A DNA stretch of 64,000 nucleotides from Beijerinckia indica subsp. indica ATCC 9039 (lineage in GTDB: Bacteria > Pseudomonadota > Alphaproteobacteria > Rhizobiales > Beijerinckiaceae): the NCBI RefSeq assembly GCF_000019845.1, contig NC_010581.1, forward strand, positions 2,981,501 to 3,045,500, read 5' to 3'. Every line of letters begins with the position of its first letter. Within the stretch, counting starts at the first letter, position 1. The notes under the pieces were generated by a model that was not told where the DNA came from, did not search any database, and saw only the letters and a list, made by a program, of their open reading frames with translations. The position numbers and the translations under genes are program-made. Shown in pieces: positions 35,857-45,839 of this stretch.

Positions 35857-36897
35857 GTGAACATGATTGTTGATTTCTCGCGCATTGGTGAAAAGACTAC
35901 CGGAGTTGAGCGCATTTCGATTGAACTCTTCAACGGGACATACCTTGATTGTTCAACACTTGAGGAAGTTCGGGCGAAAGATGTTCCTAGCATGATTTTT
36001 GTTCAATGGGTCATTTTGCCATGGAAAGCTTTTGTCCAGCAGAACAGCTTAATTATGTGCCCTGGCTTTCCACCTAGTATAGCGCTTTCACTATTAGGTC
36101 ATAGGCGTGTAATACCATATATTCATGATATGTTCTTGCTGAATAGGCCTGAGGATTTGAATATTCGAGCCAAGTTTTATATGAGGCCGTCGTTTTGGTT
36201 CGCTCTACGTTATCTTCGCTCTTTCTTAGTTAATTCTGAATATACGGCTAGTGCTTTACGTCAGAAGATACGGAAAGATGCCGAAGTGATTATGTTACGC
36301 CCTGCAGTACGAAATATATTTCATCTATCTCCAGAACATGCTTTTTCAAATAGGCCGATTAATGAGATACTCAAGCTTGTATCTCTAGGTACTATAGAAC
36401 CGCGCAAGGACTATTTGGCAGCAGCTCGAGTACGACGAGCCTTGGCTGCACGACTTCAATGTAAGGTTGAACTGCATATTGTTGGTCGAAATGGCTGGGG
36501 TACCGATAGCGAGGCATTGAGCAGGGAAAGTGACGTATTTCTACATGGCTATAAAAGTGGCGAAGAAATACGAATTTTGCTTGAAAAAGCAGATGTGTTT
36601 CTGGCTACGTCAAAAGACGAGGGTTTAGGTCTGCCGTTGTTAGAGGTTCAGCATGGCGGACTTGCGGTCGTCGCAGCTAATATTCCTCCTTTTCGCGAGG
36701 TATTGGGAGCAGCAGGAAAATTTATCGATACTGCTGATGCTGATAGCGCGGCGAATATTATCGCGACGATGGTTGAGGCACCAAGATGGCGTGAACACGA
36801 GGCAAAGAAAGCACTGGCCAATGTGGCGCGGTGGAACGCTATCGCAATTCAGGATCGTGATTACTTTCGTAGCTGGCTCAAGTCCCGAGTAGTTTAA
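35857..36897 (+). CDS. Glycosyltransferase family 4
   Basis: A 346-residue protein with the C-terminal GT-B domain of family 4 (LKLVSLGTIEPRKDYLAAAR, VELHIVGRNGWG, DVFLATSKDEGLGLPLLEVQ, containing EX7E as EGLGLPLLE). The N-terminal domain starts IVDFSRIGEKTTGVERISIE, as in mannosyl- and rhamnosyltransferases that read GVERY-type motifs. GTG 35857 or ATG 35863 are both possible, with AGAAGGG upstream. The preceding 250 bases hold no gene. Donor unknown. Confidence 0.87.
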   Translation: MNMIVDFSRIGEKTTGVERISIELFNGTYLDCSTLEEVRAKDVPSMIFVQWVILPWKAFVQQNSLIMCPGFPPSIALSLLGHRRVIPYIHDMFLLNRPEDLNIRAKFYMRPSFWFALRYLRSFLVNSEYTASALRQKIRKDAEVIMLRPAVRNIFHLSPEHAFSNRPINEILKLVSLGTIEPRKDYLAAARVRRALAARLQCKVELHIVGRNGWGTDSEALSRESDVFLHGYKSGEEIRILLEKADVFLATSKDEGLGLPLLEVQHGGLAVVAANIPPFREVLGAAGKFIDTADADSAANIIATMVEAPRWREHEAKKALANVARWNAIAIQDRDYFRSWLKSRVV

Positions 36898-36949
36898 AAT
36901 ACTTTAAGCGAAATTATGAATATTCTGTTGTGTTATTTAGGGTTAAGTT

Positions 36950-38041
36950 ATGATGGTGACATCACAGGCTGGTCTGGAATCACGAGGTAGCACTTATCAT
37001 CTTCGTGCACTTGCGACGGCACAGTTCGTAGCTGCTGTGATGATTATGATTCGTCATTATATGTATTTTACAAAAGATACTTATCCTTTATTATCTAAGA
37101 TTGCTGGAAATATAAACTTTGTAGAATTCTTTTTTTCATCATCTGGTTTTTTGCTTGTAATCGCTTACCGATATAAAGTATCAAGTATTAAATCATTTAT
37201 AACAAAAAGGTTAAGCAGAATATATCCGCTACATGTCGTTACGGCACTTTTTTTTGTTATGATAATTATTACTAGAAAACTTGGATTATTCTCGCCAAAG
37301 AGTAGCGGAATCGATAATATAAGTGATTTAATATATCACATTACATTAACTCATTCTTGGGGATTTCTTGGACGAAACTCTCTCAACTATCCATCTTGGT
37401 ATCTTAGTGCGCAGTTCGCCGCCTATTTAATTTTTCTTCCTGCTCTAAACTTGTTAAAGCAGGGGCGCGCTTGGTTGCTTGCTGTTGCTATGATACTTAG
37501 CTTCATTTTGCTCGAATTGGTTAGCGAAAGATCAAGTGCCGGTCATTGGACAAATTGGACGTACCACTTTGGTGTGGCCCGTGCTGTCCCCACTTTTCTT
37601 TCTGGTATGTTATTAGGATGGTATTTTAACACTTTTTCTCGAAAAATAACCAGTTTTGTTCCTGCTTATTTCGCATTTTCTTTAAGTATGATAGGAATGA
37701 TGACTGGTTATTTCTTAACAATAAGCTATGTTATTCTACAGATTGCTTTAGTTCCTTTGTTGGCGGCTCCGGAAGTTAATGCAAAGAACAGCTTTCTTAT
37801 GTCACGATACGCAATATTTTTAGCTCCATTAAGTTTTCCTCTTTTTCTAATCCATGTCCCAGTGGCTACCATAGTCATCAATTTCATGTTTCATAATCTC
37901 ACAAGCGGAAAACTTATTGGTCTGTTAGTAGTACTCACCATGATCATTGCTGTTGGAGCTGCGGCAGTTGTTCACTTTGTTTTAGAAAGTTGGCATCCGC
38001 TGGATCGGTTTTGGCGTCGCCCCCTCGTTAGGCAGTCTTAA
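36950..38041 (+). CDS. Membrane acyltransferase (family 3)
   Basis: A 363-residue integral-membrane O-acyltransferase with about ten hydrophobic segments. The N-terminal part has the catalytic-type HYMYF after LRALATAQFVAAVMIMIRHY in its core form (MIRHY), and FFSSSGFLLVIAYRYKV with ITKRLSRIYPLHVVTA is the family's second motif. Such enzymes put acetyl or other acyl groups on repeat-unit sugars (GumF/GumG role). It follows the GT4 gene by 50 bases and is A+T-rich. The acyl group and position cannot be predicted. Confidence 0.88.
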   Translation: MMVTSQAGLESRGSTYHLRALATAQFVAAVMIMIRHYMYFTKDTYPLLSKIAGNINFVEFFFSSSGFLLVIAYRYKVSSIKSFITKRLSRIYPLHVVTALFFVMIIITRKLGLFSPKSSGIDNISDLIYHITLTHSWGFLGRNSLNYPSWYLSAQFAAYLIFLPALNLLKQGRAWLLAVAMILSFILLELVSERSSAGHWTNWTYHFGVARAVPTFLSGMLLGWYFNTFSRKITSFVPAYFAFSLSMIGMMTGYFLTISYVILQIALVPLLAAPEVNAKNSFLMSRYAIFLAPLSFPLFLIHVPVATIVINFMFHNLTSGKLIGLLVVLTMIIAVGAAAVVHFVLESWHPLDRFWRRPLVRQS

Positions 38042-38081
38042 GGCGTAAACTCATAAACCTGCTTGGTGTTTAGCTGGCGGC

Positions 38082-38966
38082 GTGATTCAAGACTTCTGGA
38101 TGGGGAGCCATGAACGGCGCGTCGCCGCTATGAACTCACCGACCATGAATGGTCTATTCTTTCGCCTCTGCTGTCTGCTGCCCAACAAGCCGCGCGGCGT
38201 GCCTCGGGTTGATGATCGCCGGGTTCTAAACGGCATTCTCTGGCGGTTCCGGACAGGTTCGCCATGGGCCGAGATTCCCAAGCGCTACGGTCCGCCGACC
38301 ACTTGCTACAATCGCGTCGTCCGCTCGCGCAAGGCCGGTGTTTGGGATCCGTTTCTTAAAATAGTATTAGAAGCTTACGGCGGCGATATCATCATGATCG
38401 ACTCGACCTATGTCCGCTTGCACCAGCACGCCACCACGGGGAAAAGGGATTCTGGCGATGACGGCATGGGCGGAACGGCCAAGGTTCCACCAATACGCCG
38501 CGTCGGCGAAATGGCTGCGAAGGGCGTTCCCGTGGAGGCCCGACCAGCAAGATCCACGCGCTCGTCACGCGGAAGGCCGCCCCGCCACCCTCCGCCTGAC
38601 CGGCGGACAGATCACTGACTGCGCAGAGGCGGATGCCCTGATCGACACCATCAGAGAAGGCGACATCTTGCTGGCCGACAAGGGCTATGACAGCAACGCC
38701 ATAAGGGCAAAGGCGGCGGAACGTAAGGCCTGGGCCAACATCCCGCAAAAGCCAACCGCAAGGGCGCTTTCTCCTTCTCGCGTTGGGTCTACCGGCAGCG
38801 CAATCTCGTGGAACGGTTATTCGTTTCGCGGTCCTTCAGGTCAATCGGATCAAACAGTTCCGTTGGCATCGCAGCGCGCTACGACGAAGACCCGGTCAAC
38901 TTCCTCGCCGCTGTCAAACTCGTCGCGACGAGGATTTGGTGCCAGAGTTTATGAGTCCGCGCCCTA
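38082..38966 (+). pseudogene. IS5-family transposase, frameshifted
   Basis: The first frame (RVDDRRVLNGILWRFRTGSP, WAEIPKRYGPPTTCYNRVVR, IIMIDSTYVRLHQHA with the first Asp) is lost near 38500. The second gives LTGGQITDCAEADALIDTIR and ILLADKGYDSNAIRAKAAER. A third gives YRQRNLVERFF and the RIWCQ-type end. At least three frameshifts separate the parts. It lies directly between the acyltransferase and flippase genes. Confidence 0.83.
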
Positions 38967-40406
38967 AGCTGCCGCTACAAATCTTCTGCCCCTAACAAGC
39001 GAAAGAATGGTTTTCCGTTCTGAAGGCATTAGCAAAGCTATGAGAAGCACGTAAATAGCAGCACCCGTGATGACTTTAATTGCCAAGAGTAACCAGTTGA
39101 CAGTATGCGGCAGATAATAGATGGGTAGCGCCATTAGAGCAGCTGATACACACGCCAAGCTCATAGCTGAGACGGGAGGTCGAAAACCAAAACCTTTGCA
39201 GAGCAGGAAGCTGACGATCAGTGTAGTAAATCCCGATACCATAGGTCCTAAAGCGCCGCCTACCAGACCAAAGAGATAGACGCCAATAAAGGCTGATACC
39301 AAGGCCATCGCGAGATCTAGAACAGAGATGATCGTTGTGTAGATTGGTTTTGAATTAATCAAGAAAACCTGATCTGTGGTATGTCCTCTAAGATAGCGGA
39401 AGAGGCCTGCTAGTGCTGTGAAAGGAAGGACTTGAAAGGTAGCTTCTTGAAACTGTTTGCCAACAATCAACATGATGAGGTCATGATTGATTGCAATCAA
39501 ACCGGCAGCGACGGGACATACAACTATGGTTACCAATATAATGTTTTTGCGTAGCTGTTCATAAGCGGATTCCAAACCCTCCTCCACCATCTTTTTGACG
39601 ACTAGCGGATAAGCCCCTGCAGTTACAAGCATAACGGCGAAATTGGAAGCCCGGAGTCCCAGGCTATAGCCAATAGCGAATACGCCCGCGGCTTCGATCC
39701 CGACAAGATGATCAACGATAAAGCGAGGTGCATTCAACGCTACAAGAGCAATTGTCGAAGCTATCATTACCGGTATGCCGAACTTTAATGCTTGGATAAG
39801 GATTTGCTTGTCTAGATATGGTACTGCACGGCCGAAGTCGCAGATCACAAAGCCAATGGCTAAAGAAACAAACTGAGCGATAGTAAAGCCAAGCAGCACT
39901 GCAGCGGCATTTGCTTGCCAGAATTTTAGAAAAACCATGGATATGAATAGACCAAGGCCGGGACTCAATATCTGCATTATGCTATATAAGCTAATCATTG
40001 ACTCCGCACGGGCACGTTCAGAAATATAATTCGACATAGAGCGGGAAATCATAAAGGCCACAATTATATAATAGCTTGGTATAATTATATTTTTATCAAA
40101 ATAAACTGCAATAATCGTGATTGATACGACGATTTGCATAAAAACAGAGACTGCAACCGCAAATAGTTCCGTTTTTAGGAATGTAGATCGGCTGTTGTTT
40201 AGAGAGAACTTTCTTATGTTGCGAAGCATATAATGTGACCACCACATTAGCAATGCCGCGAATAATATCTCTTGCAACGCAATGATGAGTGTGACAACGC
40301 CAACTTCAGCTGGTGATAGTGTCTGAGCCCAAATGACAACCGAAAGAAACTGAAGCAAAGGACCCGTAAGTTGAGCAGGCAGATACAGGAGAGTTGACCT
40401 AAACAT
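38964..40406 (-). CDS. Wzx-type polysaccharide flippase
   Basis: A 480-residue membrane protein with about twelve to fourteen hydrophobic segments, in the MATE-like/MVF lipid flippase superfamily (RSTLLYLPAQLTGPLLQFLS, AEVGVVTLIIALQEI, GIEAAGVFAIGYSLGLRASN, NSKPIYTTIISVLDLAMALV). It would flip the lipid-linked repeat unit across the inner membrane, the GumJ/Wzx step. ATG 40406 is preferred with AGGA upstream; the longer frame has no ribosome site. It is transcribed against its neighbours. Confidence 0.9.
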   Translation of the reverse strand: MFRSTLLYLPAQLTGPLLQFLSVVIWAQTLSPAEVGVVTLIIALQEILFAALLMWWSHYMLRNIRKFSLNNSRSTFLKTELFAVAVSVFMQIVVSITIIAVYFDKNIIIPSYYIIVAFMISRSMSNYISERARAESMISLYSIMQILSPGLGLFISMVFLKFWQANAAAVLLGFTIAQFVSLAIGFVICDFGRAVPYLDKQILIQALKFGIPVMIASTIALVALNAPRFIVDHLVGIEAAGVFAIGYSLGLRASNFAVMLVTAGAYPLVVKKMVEEGLESAYEQLRKNIILVTIVVCPVAAGLIAINHDLIMLIVGKQFQEATFQVLPFTALAGLFRYLRGHTTDQVFLINSKPIYTTIISVLDLAMALVSAFIGVYLFGLVGGALGPMVSGFTTLIVSFLLCKGFGFRPPVSAMSLACVSAALMALPIYYLPHTVNWLLLAIKVITGAAIYVLLIALLMPSERKTILSLVRGRRFVAAA

Positions 40407-40849
40407 GAATATAATCCTGAGCTGCGGGGCCAAATGTCTAACAAGACAGTGGAATACAGATTATGTATATCCCTTATTGCCTTGCGCTGCATAATGTTTT
40501 TTCGAAGTGATATTGGAGTACATTATGAGTTCATCCGAAGGATGCAAAGTCTTGCCTCAGATTGCATGAAAACCATGCGGAGGTTGGATCAGGCAACTGT
40601 CTGGAGCAACCCGGCAATAAAGGGGGCTACAGTAGTCCCCCAAATTGAGCGGACAGGACCTGCCACTCGCGCAAGAGTTGGAAGTAATGTTCCCTCTATG
40701 ACTGACACTTATCCAAAGACAGAAATCTCAATTCGTGCCGTGTAGCGTCTGTGAGAGAGCAATCGCCTCGAGCCGCATCGTTGCGCACATTCAAGCGCCT
40801 ATGAGCCGAAATTCGCAAAAAAATAAAATAGCTAATCGTCTTTACATGG
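40407..40849. other. Spacer upstream of the flippase gene
   Basis: About 440 bases with no recognisable gene. It contains GGGGGCTACAGTAGTCCCCC (about 40624-40643), a short G+C hairpin of unknown role. The flippase promoter should be here. Confidence 0.35.
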
Positions 40850-41350
40850 CCCCACTCGTACGGTCGTCGCTTTCATCCACGAGAAGAGGCAAATCCAGGC
40901 TCTTGATCAGATCCAGCCAGGCACATCCGGCTGGAATAGCCCGCAAAGGGCTACCACTCAAACCAGACAAATGCGGGACCAGGACGCTGGATTACAAGCG
41001 CAACGGCACCATGACATTGATTGCCACATTGAATATCCTCTATGGAACCGTCGTCGAGCTCTGCATGCCAAAGCACACCCATAAGCATAAACGTCCCAAT
41101 GTAGTGCAATGGTTGGCCAATCATCCATGTTGGACATTCCATTTCACGCCGACTTGGCCTCCTGGGTCAATGCCGTCGAAGAGCTCTCAACGAGAACACA
41201 CCAAAAAATCGTGGTATCTTTAAATCTGTTGCTGAGCTTCAAGACACCGTCAAGCGTTACATCAACGACCACAACAAACCTTTCGTCTGGACCGTTTCAG
41301 CCGAAATAATCTTTGAAAAACTCGACAATATCCATGCACCTTCTGATTGA
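40850..41350 (+). pseudogene. IS630-family transposase, C-terminal remnant
   Basis: Two phases give KGLPLKPDKCGTRTLDYKRN, GTMTLIATLNILYGTVV and PNVVQWLANHPCWTFHFTPT, then WTVSAEIIFEKLDNIHAPSD with a stop at 41348-41350. This is the DDE half of an IS630-type enzyme different from the intact one at 2809-3867. It is frameshifted near 41160. Confidence 0.75.
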
Positions 41351-41595
41351 GGCAGCGCGGTAGTTTACATACACTGTAGGGTATGAAGAAGCTTGGTATT
41401 GGTCTCCGTTTTGCGCCCCCTGGTTACAATTTTATCAGGGACTTTGAACCTAAGATGTTTGGATGAAATGGAAGCCCGAAGGTGGCAAGCTGACAGAAAT
41501 CATGGGCCCTATGCCAACCGGTAACACCCGACATTCTCGAAAAATCATCTGTTATATTATATGCATATTAACTGTCACGTAGAAGGAAATAGAAG

Positions 41596-42681
41596 GTGAC
41601 ATTCTCTAGTAACGAAAATCACAAGATAATACGTTTTGAAGGAATTGATTCCATCAAAGCTTACGCAATTATACTAGTTGTTTTAGGGCATGTTATTCGC
41701 GGTCTATGCGAAAGCAAAATAGTACATAATAATATATTTATAGATGAAATTGATAATAGTATATACATGTTTCATATGCCAATATTTTTCTTTATTTCTG
41801 GACTTCTTTTTTACATATCAGGATCATATAATAGAAAATGGGAGTATACACTTAATAAGCAATTCTATACACTGATATGGCCATATTTATTTTGGAGTAT
41901 ATGTACAGTATTTATTAAGGTTTTGCTAGCAAATTCTGTAAATCATCCGTTTAAATTGTCGTACGCAATTAAAATAATATATGATCCTATCGACCAGTTC
42001 TGGTTCTTATATACATTGCTTATAATACAGATTCTATCTAAGTTTATAATTAATTATTTCGGAAGCAATATATTGTTTTTAATAAGCTGCATCATGTTTT
42101 TTATGCATTTTTCGTTTGATATTAATATAAGCGTTTTTTCATATGTAACAGCATTCTTAATCTACTTTGTAATAGGGTTTTTATGTGGATCAATATTCAT
42201 TAAAAATAATATATCAATTCTGCATAATTACTTATTTCATTCCATATTTGTATTTTTGCTATTCCAGTATTTTTCCATAATTATTCCAATTAATTACAAT
42301 AGCATTGAAGGAAGACTTTTGTCTATTCCTATTTTACTATCATTTTTTGTCATCTCTATCACCTGTACGAGTAAAGGAAACTATTTCTCAAAGATAATGG
42401 ATTTTATTGGCAAGAACACTTTATCTATATATTGTATTCATGTCATAATAACAGCTGCAATACGAATATTCTTAAATCAAGCGGGGATTAAAAATATCTT
42501 CGTCCATATAGTCACCGGAACCATAGGGGGCGTACTGATCCCTTTACTTATACTTGTAATAGCTCGTCGTTTGCAATTCTCAGCTTTGATTGGGATCGAT
42601 ATGCCTCAAAAGCCGCGGTCTTTTAAAAATGTATACGAAAAATATATACGTAGGAAAAGCCACACTTACGAAGTGAAGTAA
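41596..42681 (+). CDS. Membrane acyltransferase (family 3)
   Basis: A 361-residue, very A+T-rich gene for an integral-membrane O-acyltransferase. The start (GIDSIKAYAIILVVLGHVIR, with the conserved His) and MFHMPIFFFISGLLFY, NTLSIYCIHVIIT are typical of the WecH/OafA-like family. Start GTG 41596 with AAGGAAAT in front. Codon use, dominated by A/T-ending codons, differs strongly from ugd and the guanylyltransferase gene and points to separate acquisition. It would add a second acyl decoration. Confidence 0.88.
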   Translation: MTFSSNENHKIIRFEGIDSIKAYAIILVVLGHVIRGLCESKIVHNNIFIDEIDNSIYMFHMPIFFFISGLLFYISGSYNRKWEYTLNKQFYTLIWPYLFWSICTVFIKVLLANSVNHPFKLSYAIKIIYDPIDQFWFLYTLLIIQILSKFIINYFGSNILFLISCIMFFMHFSFDINISVFSYVTAFLIYFVIGFLCGSIFIKNNISILHNYLFHSIFVFLLFQYFSIIIPINYNSIEGRLLSIPILLSFFVISITCTSKGNYFSKIMDFIGKNTLSIYCIHVIITAAIRIFLNQAGIKNIFVHIVTGTIGGVLIPLLILVIARRLQFSALIGIDMPQKPRSFKNVYEKYIRRKSHTYEVK

Positions 42682-42701
42682 CAGCACAGAAATTTCTGTT
42701 G

Positions 42702-43700
42702 TCAAACTACTGGGGCTTTGATTTTCGTAGACGACGCATCAAAACTCAAGCGCCAGTGAACAAAACGTTGTAGTCCCGTTGCTAGGTTAACTTTTGGTTG
42801 GTAGCCTATCAAACTATATAGTTTGGAAACATCTGCATAAGTGGCGGTCACGTCGCCCGGCTGCATAGGACGGAAAATCTTAACCGCTTCACGACCAAGA
42901 GCCAGTTCCAAAGTAGCGATCATGTCCATCAGGCTAACTGGTTGACTGTCGCCAATGTTATAGATCTCATGATCCCCCATGAGCGGCGGACAATCAAGAA
43001 TGCCAATGATCCCATCTACGATATCGTCGATAAAAGTGAAATCACGGGACATTTTACCGTCGCCATAGACTTCGATGGGGTGGCCTGCGAGAATTTTCTC
43101 GGTGAATCCGTAATAAGCCATATCTGGCCGCCCCCAGGGACCATAGACGGTAAAGAAACGCAGACCCGATTGCGGAAAACCGTAAAGCCGGGCGTAGCTT
43201 TGGCTGATTAGTTCGCATGAGCGCTTGGTCGCTGCATAAAGCGAAACGGGTGCATCAACCGGATCTGTCTCCTTGAAGCCGGAAGCGGTAAGCGGCCGAT
43301 CACCATAGACGGAACTCGACGAGGCATAGACGAGGTGTTCGATCTTGGCATGGCGACATGCTTCCAGCACAGAGAGGTGCCCGGCTAGATTCGAATGCTC
43401 GTAGGCGAATGGATTATCAATCGAATAGCGCACCCCAGCTTGGGCGGCCAGGTGAACGATACGGCGGACACCGGACCGCTTAACGAGAGCTAGGAAGCTC
43501 TCGTGGTCGGCAATATCCATCCTGACCATCGAAAAGCTTGGTCGACTTTCTAAACGTGCAGCTCGCGCGGCTTTTAGGGTTGGGTCGTAATAGGAATTGA
43601 ATATGTCGATACCAACGACAGCCTCTCCCCGATCCAACAGCCTTTCAGCCACATGCATGCCTATAAAACCAGCTGCACCTGTGACTATTATGGGATCCAT
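42702..43700 (-). CDS. UDP-glucuronate 4-epimerase-like protein
   Basis: A 332-residue short-chain NAD epimerase. GAAGFIGMHVAERLLDRG binds NAD; SSSSVYG, the catalytic pair in SLYAATKRS (Tyr and Lys), and the substrate loop RFFTVYGPWGRPDMAYYGF are those of UDP-glucuronate 4-epimerases such as LpsL, which make UDP-galacturonate. GGAGG lies just ahead of ATG 43700. It would use the product of ugd. Convergent with the acyltransferase gene (20 bases between stops) and divergent from the polymerase gene. Confidence 0.9.
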   Translation of the reverse strand: MDPIIVTGAAGFIGMHVAERLLDRGEAVVGIDIFNSYYDPTLKAARAARLESRPSFSMVRMDIADHESFLALVKRSGVRRIVHLAAQAGVRYSIDNPFAYEHSNLAGHLSVLEACRHAKIEHLVYASSSSVYGDRPLTASGFKETDPVDAPVSLYAATKRSCELISQSYARLYGFPQSGLRFFTVYGPWGRPDMAYYGFTEKILAGHPIEVYGDGKMSRDFTFIDDIVDGIIGILDCPPLMGDHEIYNIGDSQPVSLMDMIATLELALGREAVKIFRPMQPGDVTATYADVSKLYSLIGYQPKVNLATGLQRFVHWRLSFDASSTKIKAPVV

Positions 43701-44252
43701 GTTTGCCTCCTAAACTATAAGCGGAAGTTGGTGATGAGTAGAGGAACAATCACGTATCATAAAAGATAATCTTGCCTCCACTTCTCCGTTGAAGGAACGA
43801 TACGCTACGTTCTAGGATAACGGGATCAGGCTTTCTCAGCCAAGGGAATTTTGTGATACGTAATGGACATATCGCGCCGAAAAAATGGACCTTGCTGGCG
43901 CAGTTGGCATTGTTCGGGTAATCAAAACTAGAATGCTGATTTGGACATGATTCATGCTATCTGGATACAGATATTCTTTGATTGTCAATATTCATTGTCA
44001 CTTCTCGCCAAGATCATCAGCTGTAGCCTGATGTCCAGATATTCCAGTTTAAGCCTTATCATCGTTCATCTCCATCCGCACATCATCATCATATGGCGGA
44101 AAATGAATACCAAAGAAGCAAAGGGAGATTTTCACAATCTGGGCTTGGAAAATACGCACCAAAAACGACACCATTTTGTTACAAAGAATACAATATTATT
44201 TGACATCAGCCCAATAAATTAATACGGCAATACATACCAGCGAGATTTGCAC
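43701..44252. other. Divergent promoter region
   Basis: About 550 bases between the epimerase gene and the polymerase gene, which point away from each other. A 93-codon open frame at 43941-44222 looks like nothing known and has no ribosome site. The region probably carries both promoters. Confidence 0.4.
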
Positions 44253-45653
44253 ATGACCTATTATGGTAGTATGCATTTTGTGCGACAACGACGAGTAAAT
44301 AATAGTATAGATAGCGCTAATCATTCGCCTTTGAGTTTGCGGCTCATTATGACTATAATTTGTGTTGGCCTTGGATTTAGCCTTTCCGGGTCGACACTCG
44401 CTTATTTAGGGATAGATTATGCTTCTCCTGGAGGAAATCAGTTTCTCAAGATTCATCCTGCTACTTATTTCACTGTTTTTTCGATTTGTGTTCTTGCCTC
44501 AAAGGGCGAATTTGATGCGTATATTAATATGCTAAGGCAAACAAACAAAGGTATTTGTATATTCTTATTATTGCTATCTTTGTTTATGGTATATATTTTT
44601 TATATCGGAAATATTCCGCTTACGGCGCCGATTGATACTTTTTTATATGCAAGTTTTTTAGCAATTCTACTTCTTCGCCTAAGAACCCCAGAAAGAAATG
44701 TAGTCAGGAATTTCCTTCATGGCTTCATGCTGATAAATTCGGTGCTTGGTATTATCGAGTTTATATCCGGCAGGAGGCTCATTCCAGTGTCTCTCGGAGG
44801 TAAAACTCACGAGATCCTGCTCACCGAATGGCGACCGAGTGCATTCTTGGGGGCCCCGCTTACTAATGCCTGCTTGACTGGAGCCTACGTACTTATACTT
44901 TTCCTTAGCGATCAACAGCTAAATCCATTAACACGCTTCATATTACTTTTAATAAACTTAATTGCACTCATTGCCTTTGGAAGCCGATCTGCCATAAGCT
45001 TTGTATTAATAATATTAATATTTTATCTAAGTTATGAACTTTTAAGAGCTATCCAAGGAAAGTCCGTAAGGCGTGAAATAATAGCTATATTCCTTGTTGG
45101 TATCCCCGGTATTATTACTGGAATTACATTACTATTAATGAGCGGCTTTCTTGATAAGTTCCTTAATCGTCTTGAAAACGACAAGGGTAGTGCGCAGGCA
45201 CGAACAGCCATGCTAGACCTTGTAAGCAATATACCACTTCGTGACCTTATATTTGCACCAAGCAGCGACGATCTGACTAGCTGGATGGCGCGGTACGGCC
45301 TCGGGTATGGGTTAGAGAGCTGCTGGATAGCATTCCTGTTAAGCTACGGTATCGTTGGCTGCCTTCTTCTCTTACCTGGACTTTTGGCGTTTAGCATATC
45401 AATTCTTTATCATACACAGCGGGTTGCTATGCTACCCATGCTTTTCTTCTTTTTAATGGCGTCAGGTTCAGTGAGCATTTCATCAAAGACAACAATGTTT
45501 GCGCAATTTATTGCATTATTGTTGATGAATCTACGGCGGACGACAGTAGTTCAATCACACTTAGGATCTGACGTAGCCCGCCCTCATGAATCAGCCATGG
45601 AAGTGATAGGTGTTCGACGTTTTGAGGATCCGCCAACAAATTTTCGATCGTGA
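44253..45653 (+). CDS. VpsF-like polysaccharide polymerase (Wzy type)
   Basis: A 466-residue integral-membrane protein with about eleven hydrophobic segments and a large polar stretch near residues 195-215 (ISGRRLIPVSLGGKTHEILL, EWRPSAFLGAPLTNA). The layout agrees with the VpsF/Wzy class, which joins repeat units outside the inner membrane. FGSRSAISFVLIILIFYLSY and YGLGYGLESCWIAFLLSYGI are the most family-like parts. ATG 44253 is chosen; a TTG at 44247 and ATG 44271 are alternatives. The final 40 residues are hydrophilic. Confidence 0.75.
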   Translation: MTYYGSMHFVRQRRVNNSIDSANHSPLSLRLIMTIICVGLGFSLSGSTLAYLGIDYASPGGNQFLKIHPATYFTVFSICVLASKGEFDAYINMLRQTNKGICIFLLLLSLFMVYIFYIGNIPLTAPIDTFLYASFLAILLLRLRTPERNVVRNFLHGFMLINSVLGIIEFISGRRLIPVSLGGKTHEILLTEWRPSAFLGAPLTNACLTGAYVLILFLSDQQLNPLTRFILLLINLIALIAFGSRSAISFVLIILIFYLSYELLRAIQGKSVRREIIAIFLVGIPGIITGITLLLMSGFLDKFLNRLENDKGSAQARTAMLDLVSNIPLRDLIFAPSSDDLTSWMARYGLGYGLESCWIAFLLSYGIVGCLLLLPGLLAFSISILYHTQRVAMLPMLFFFLMASGSVSISSKTTMFAQFIALLLMNLRRTTVVQSHLGSDVARPHESAMEVIGVRRFEDPPTNFRS

Positions 45654-45839
45654 GCGAGCCAAGCATATGAAGGGAGAGATTCATCGGGAATTGGTACTAT
45701 CAAAAGGCCGGATACACTCGTCGAGAATCCAGTACATAAATAAGGCTTCGTCGCCTCTGTTAAAAACACGATGAGTGCGTTATATTACGCTGACGTACTT
45801 TATGATATGTGATCGGTTATAGGCTATAGAGTGTTTAGT

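Noticed and set aside
43941..44222. A 93-codon gene between epimerase and polymerase
   Set aside because: No ribosome site, no similarity and a chance-like composition in an A+T-rich divergent promoter region.
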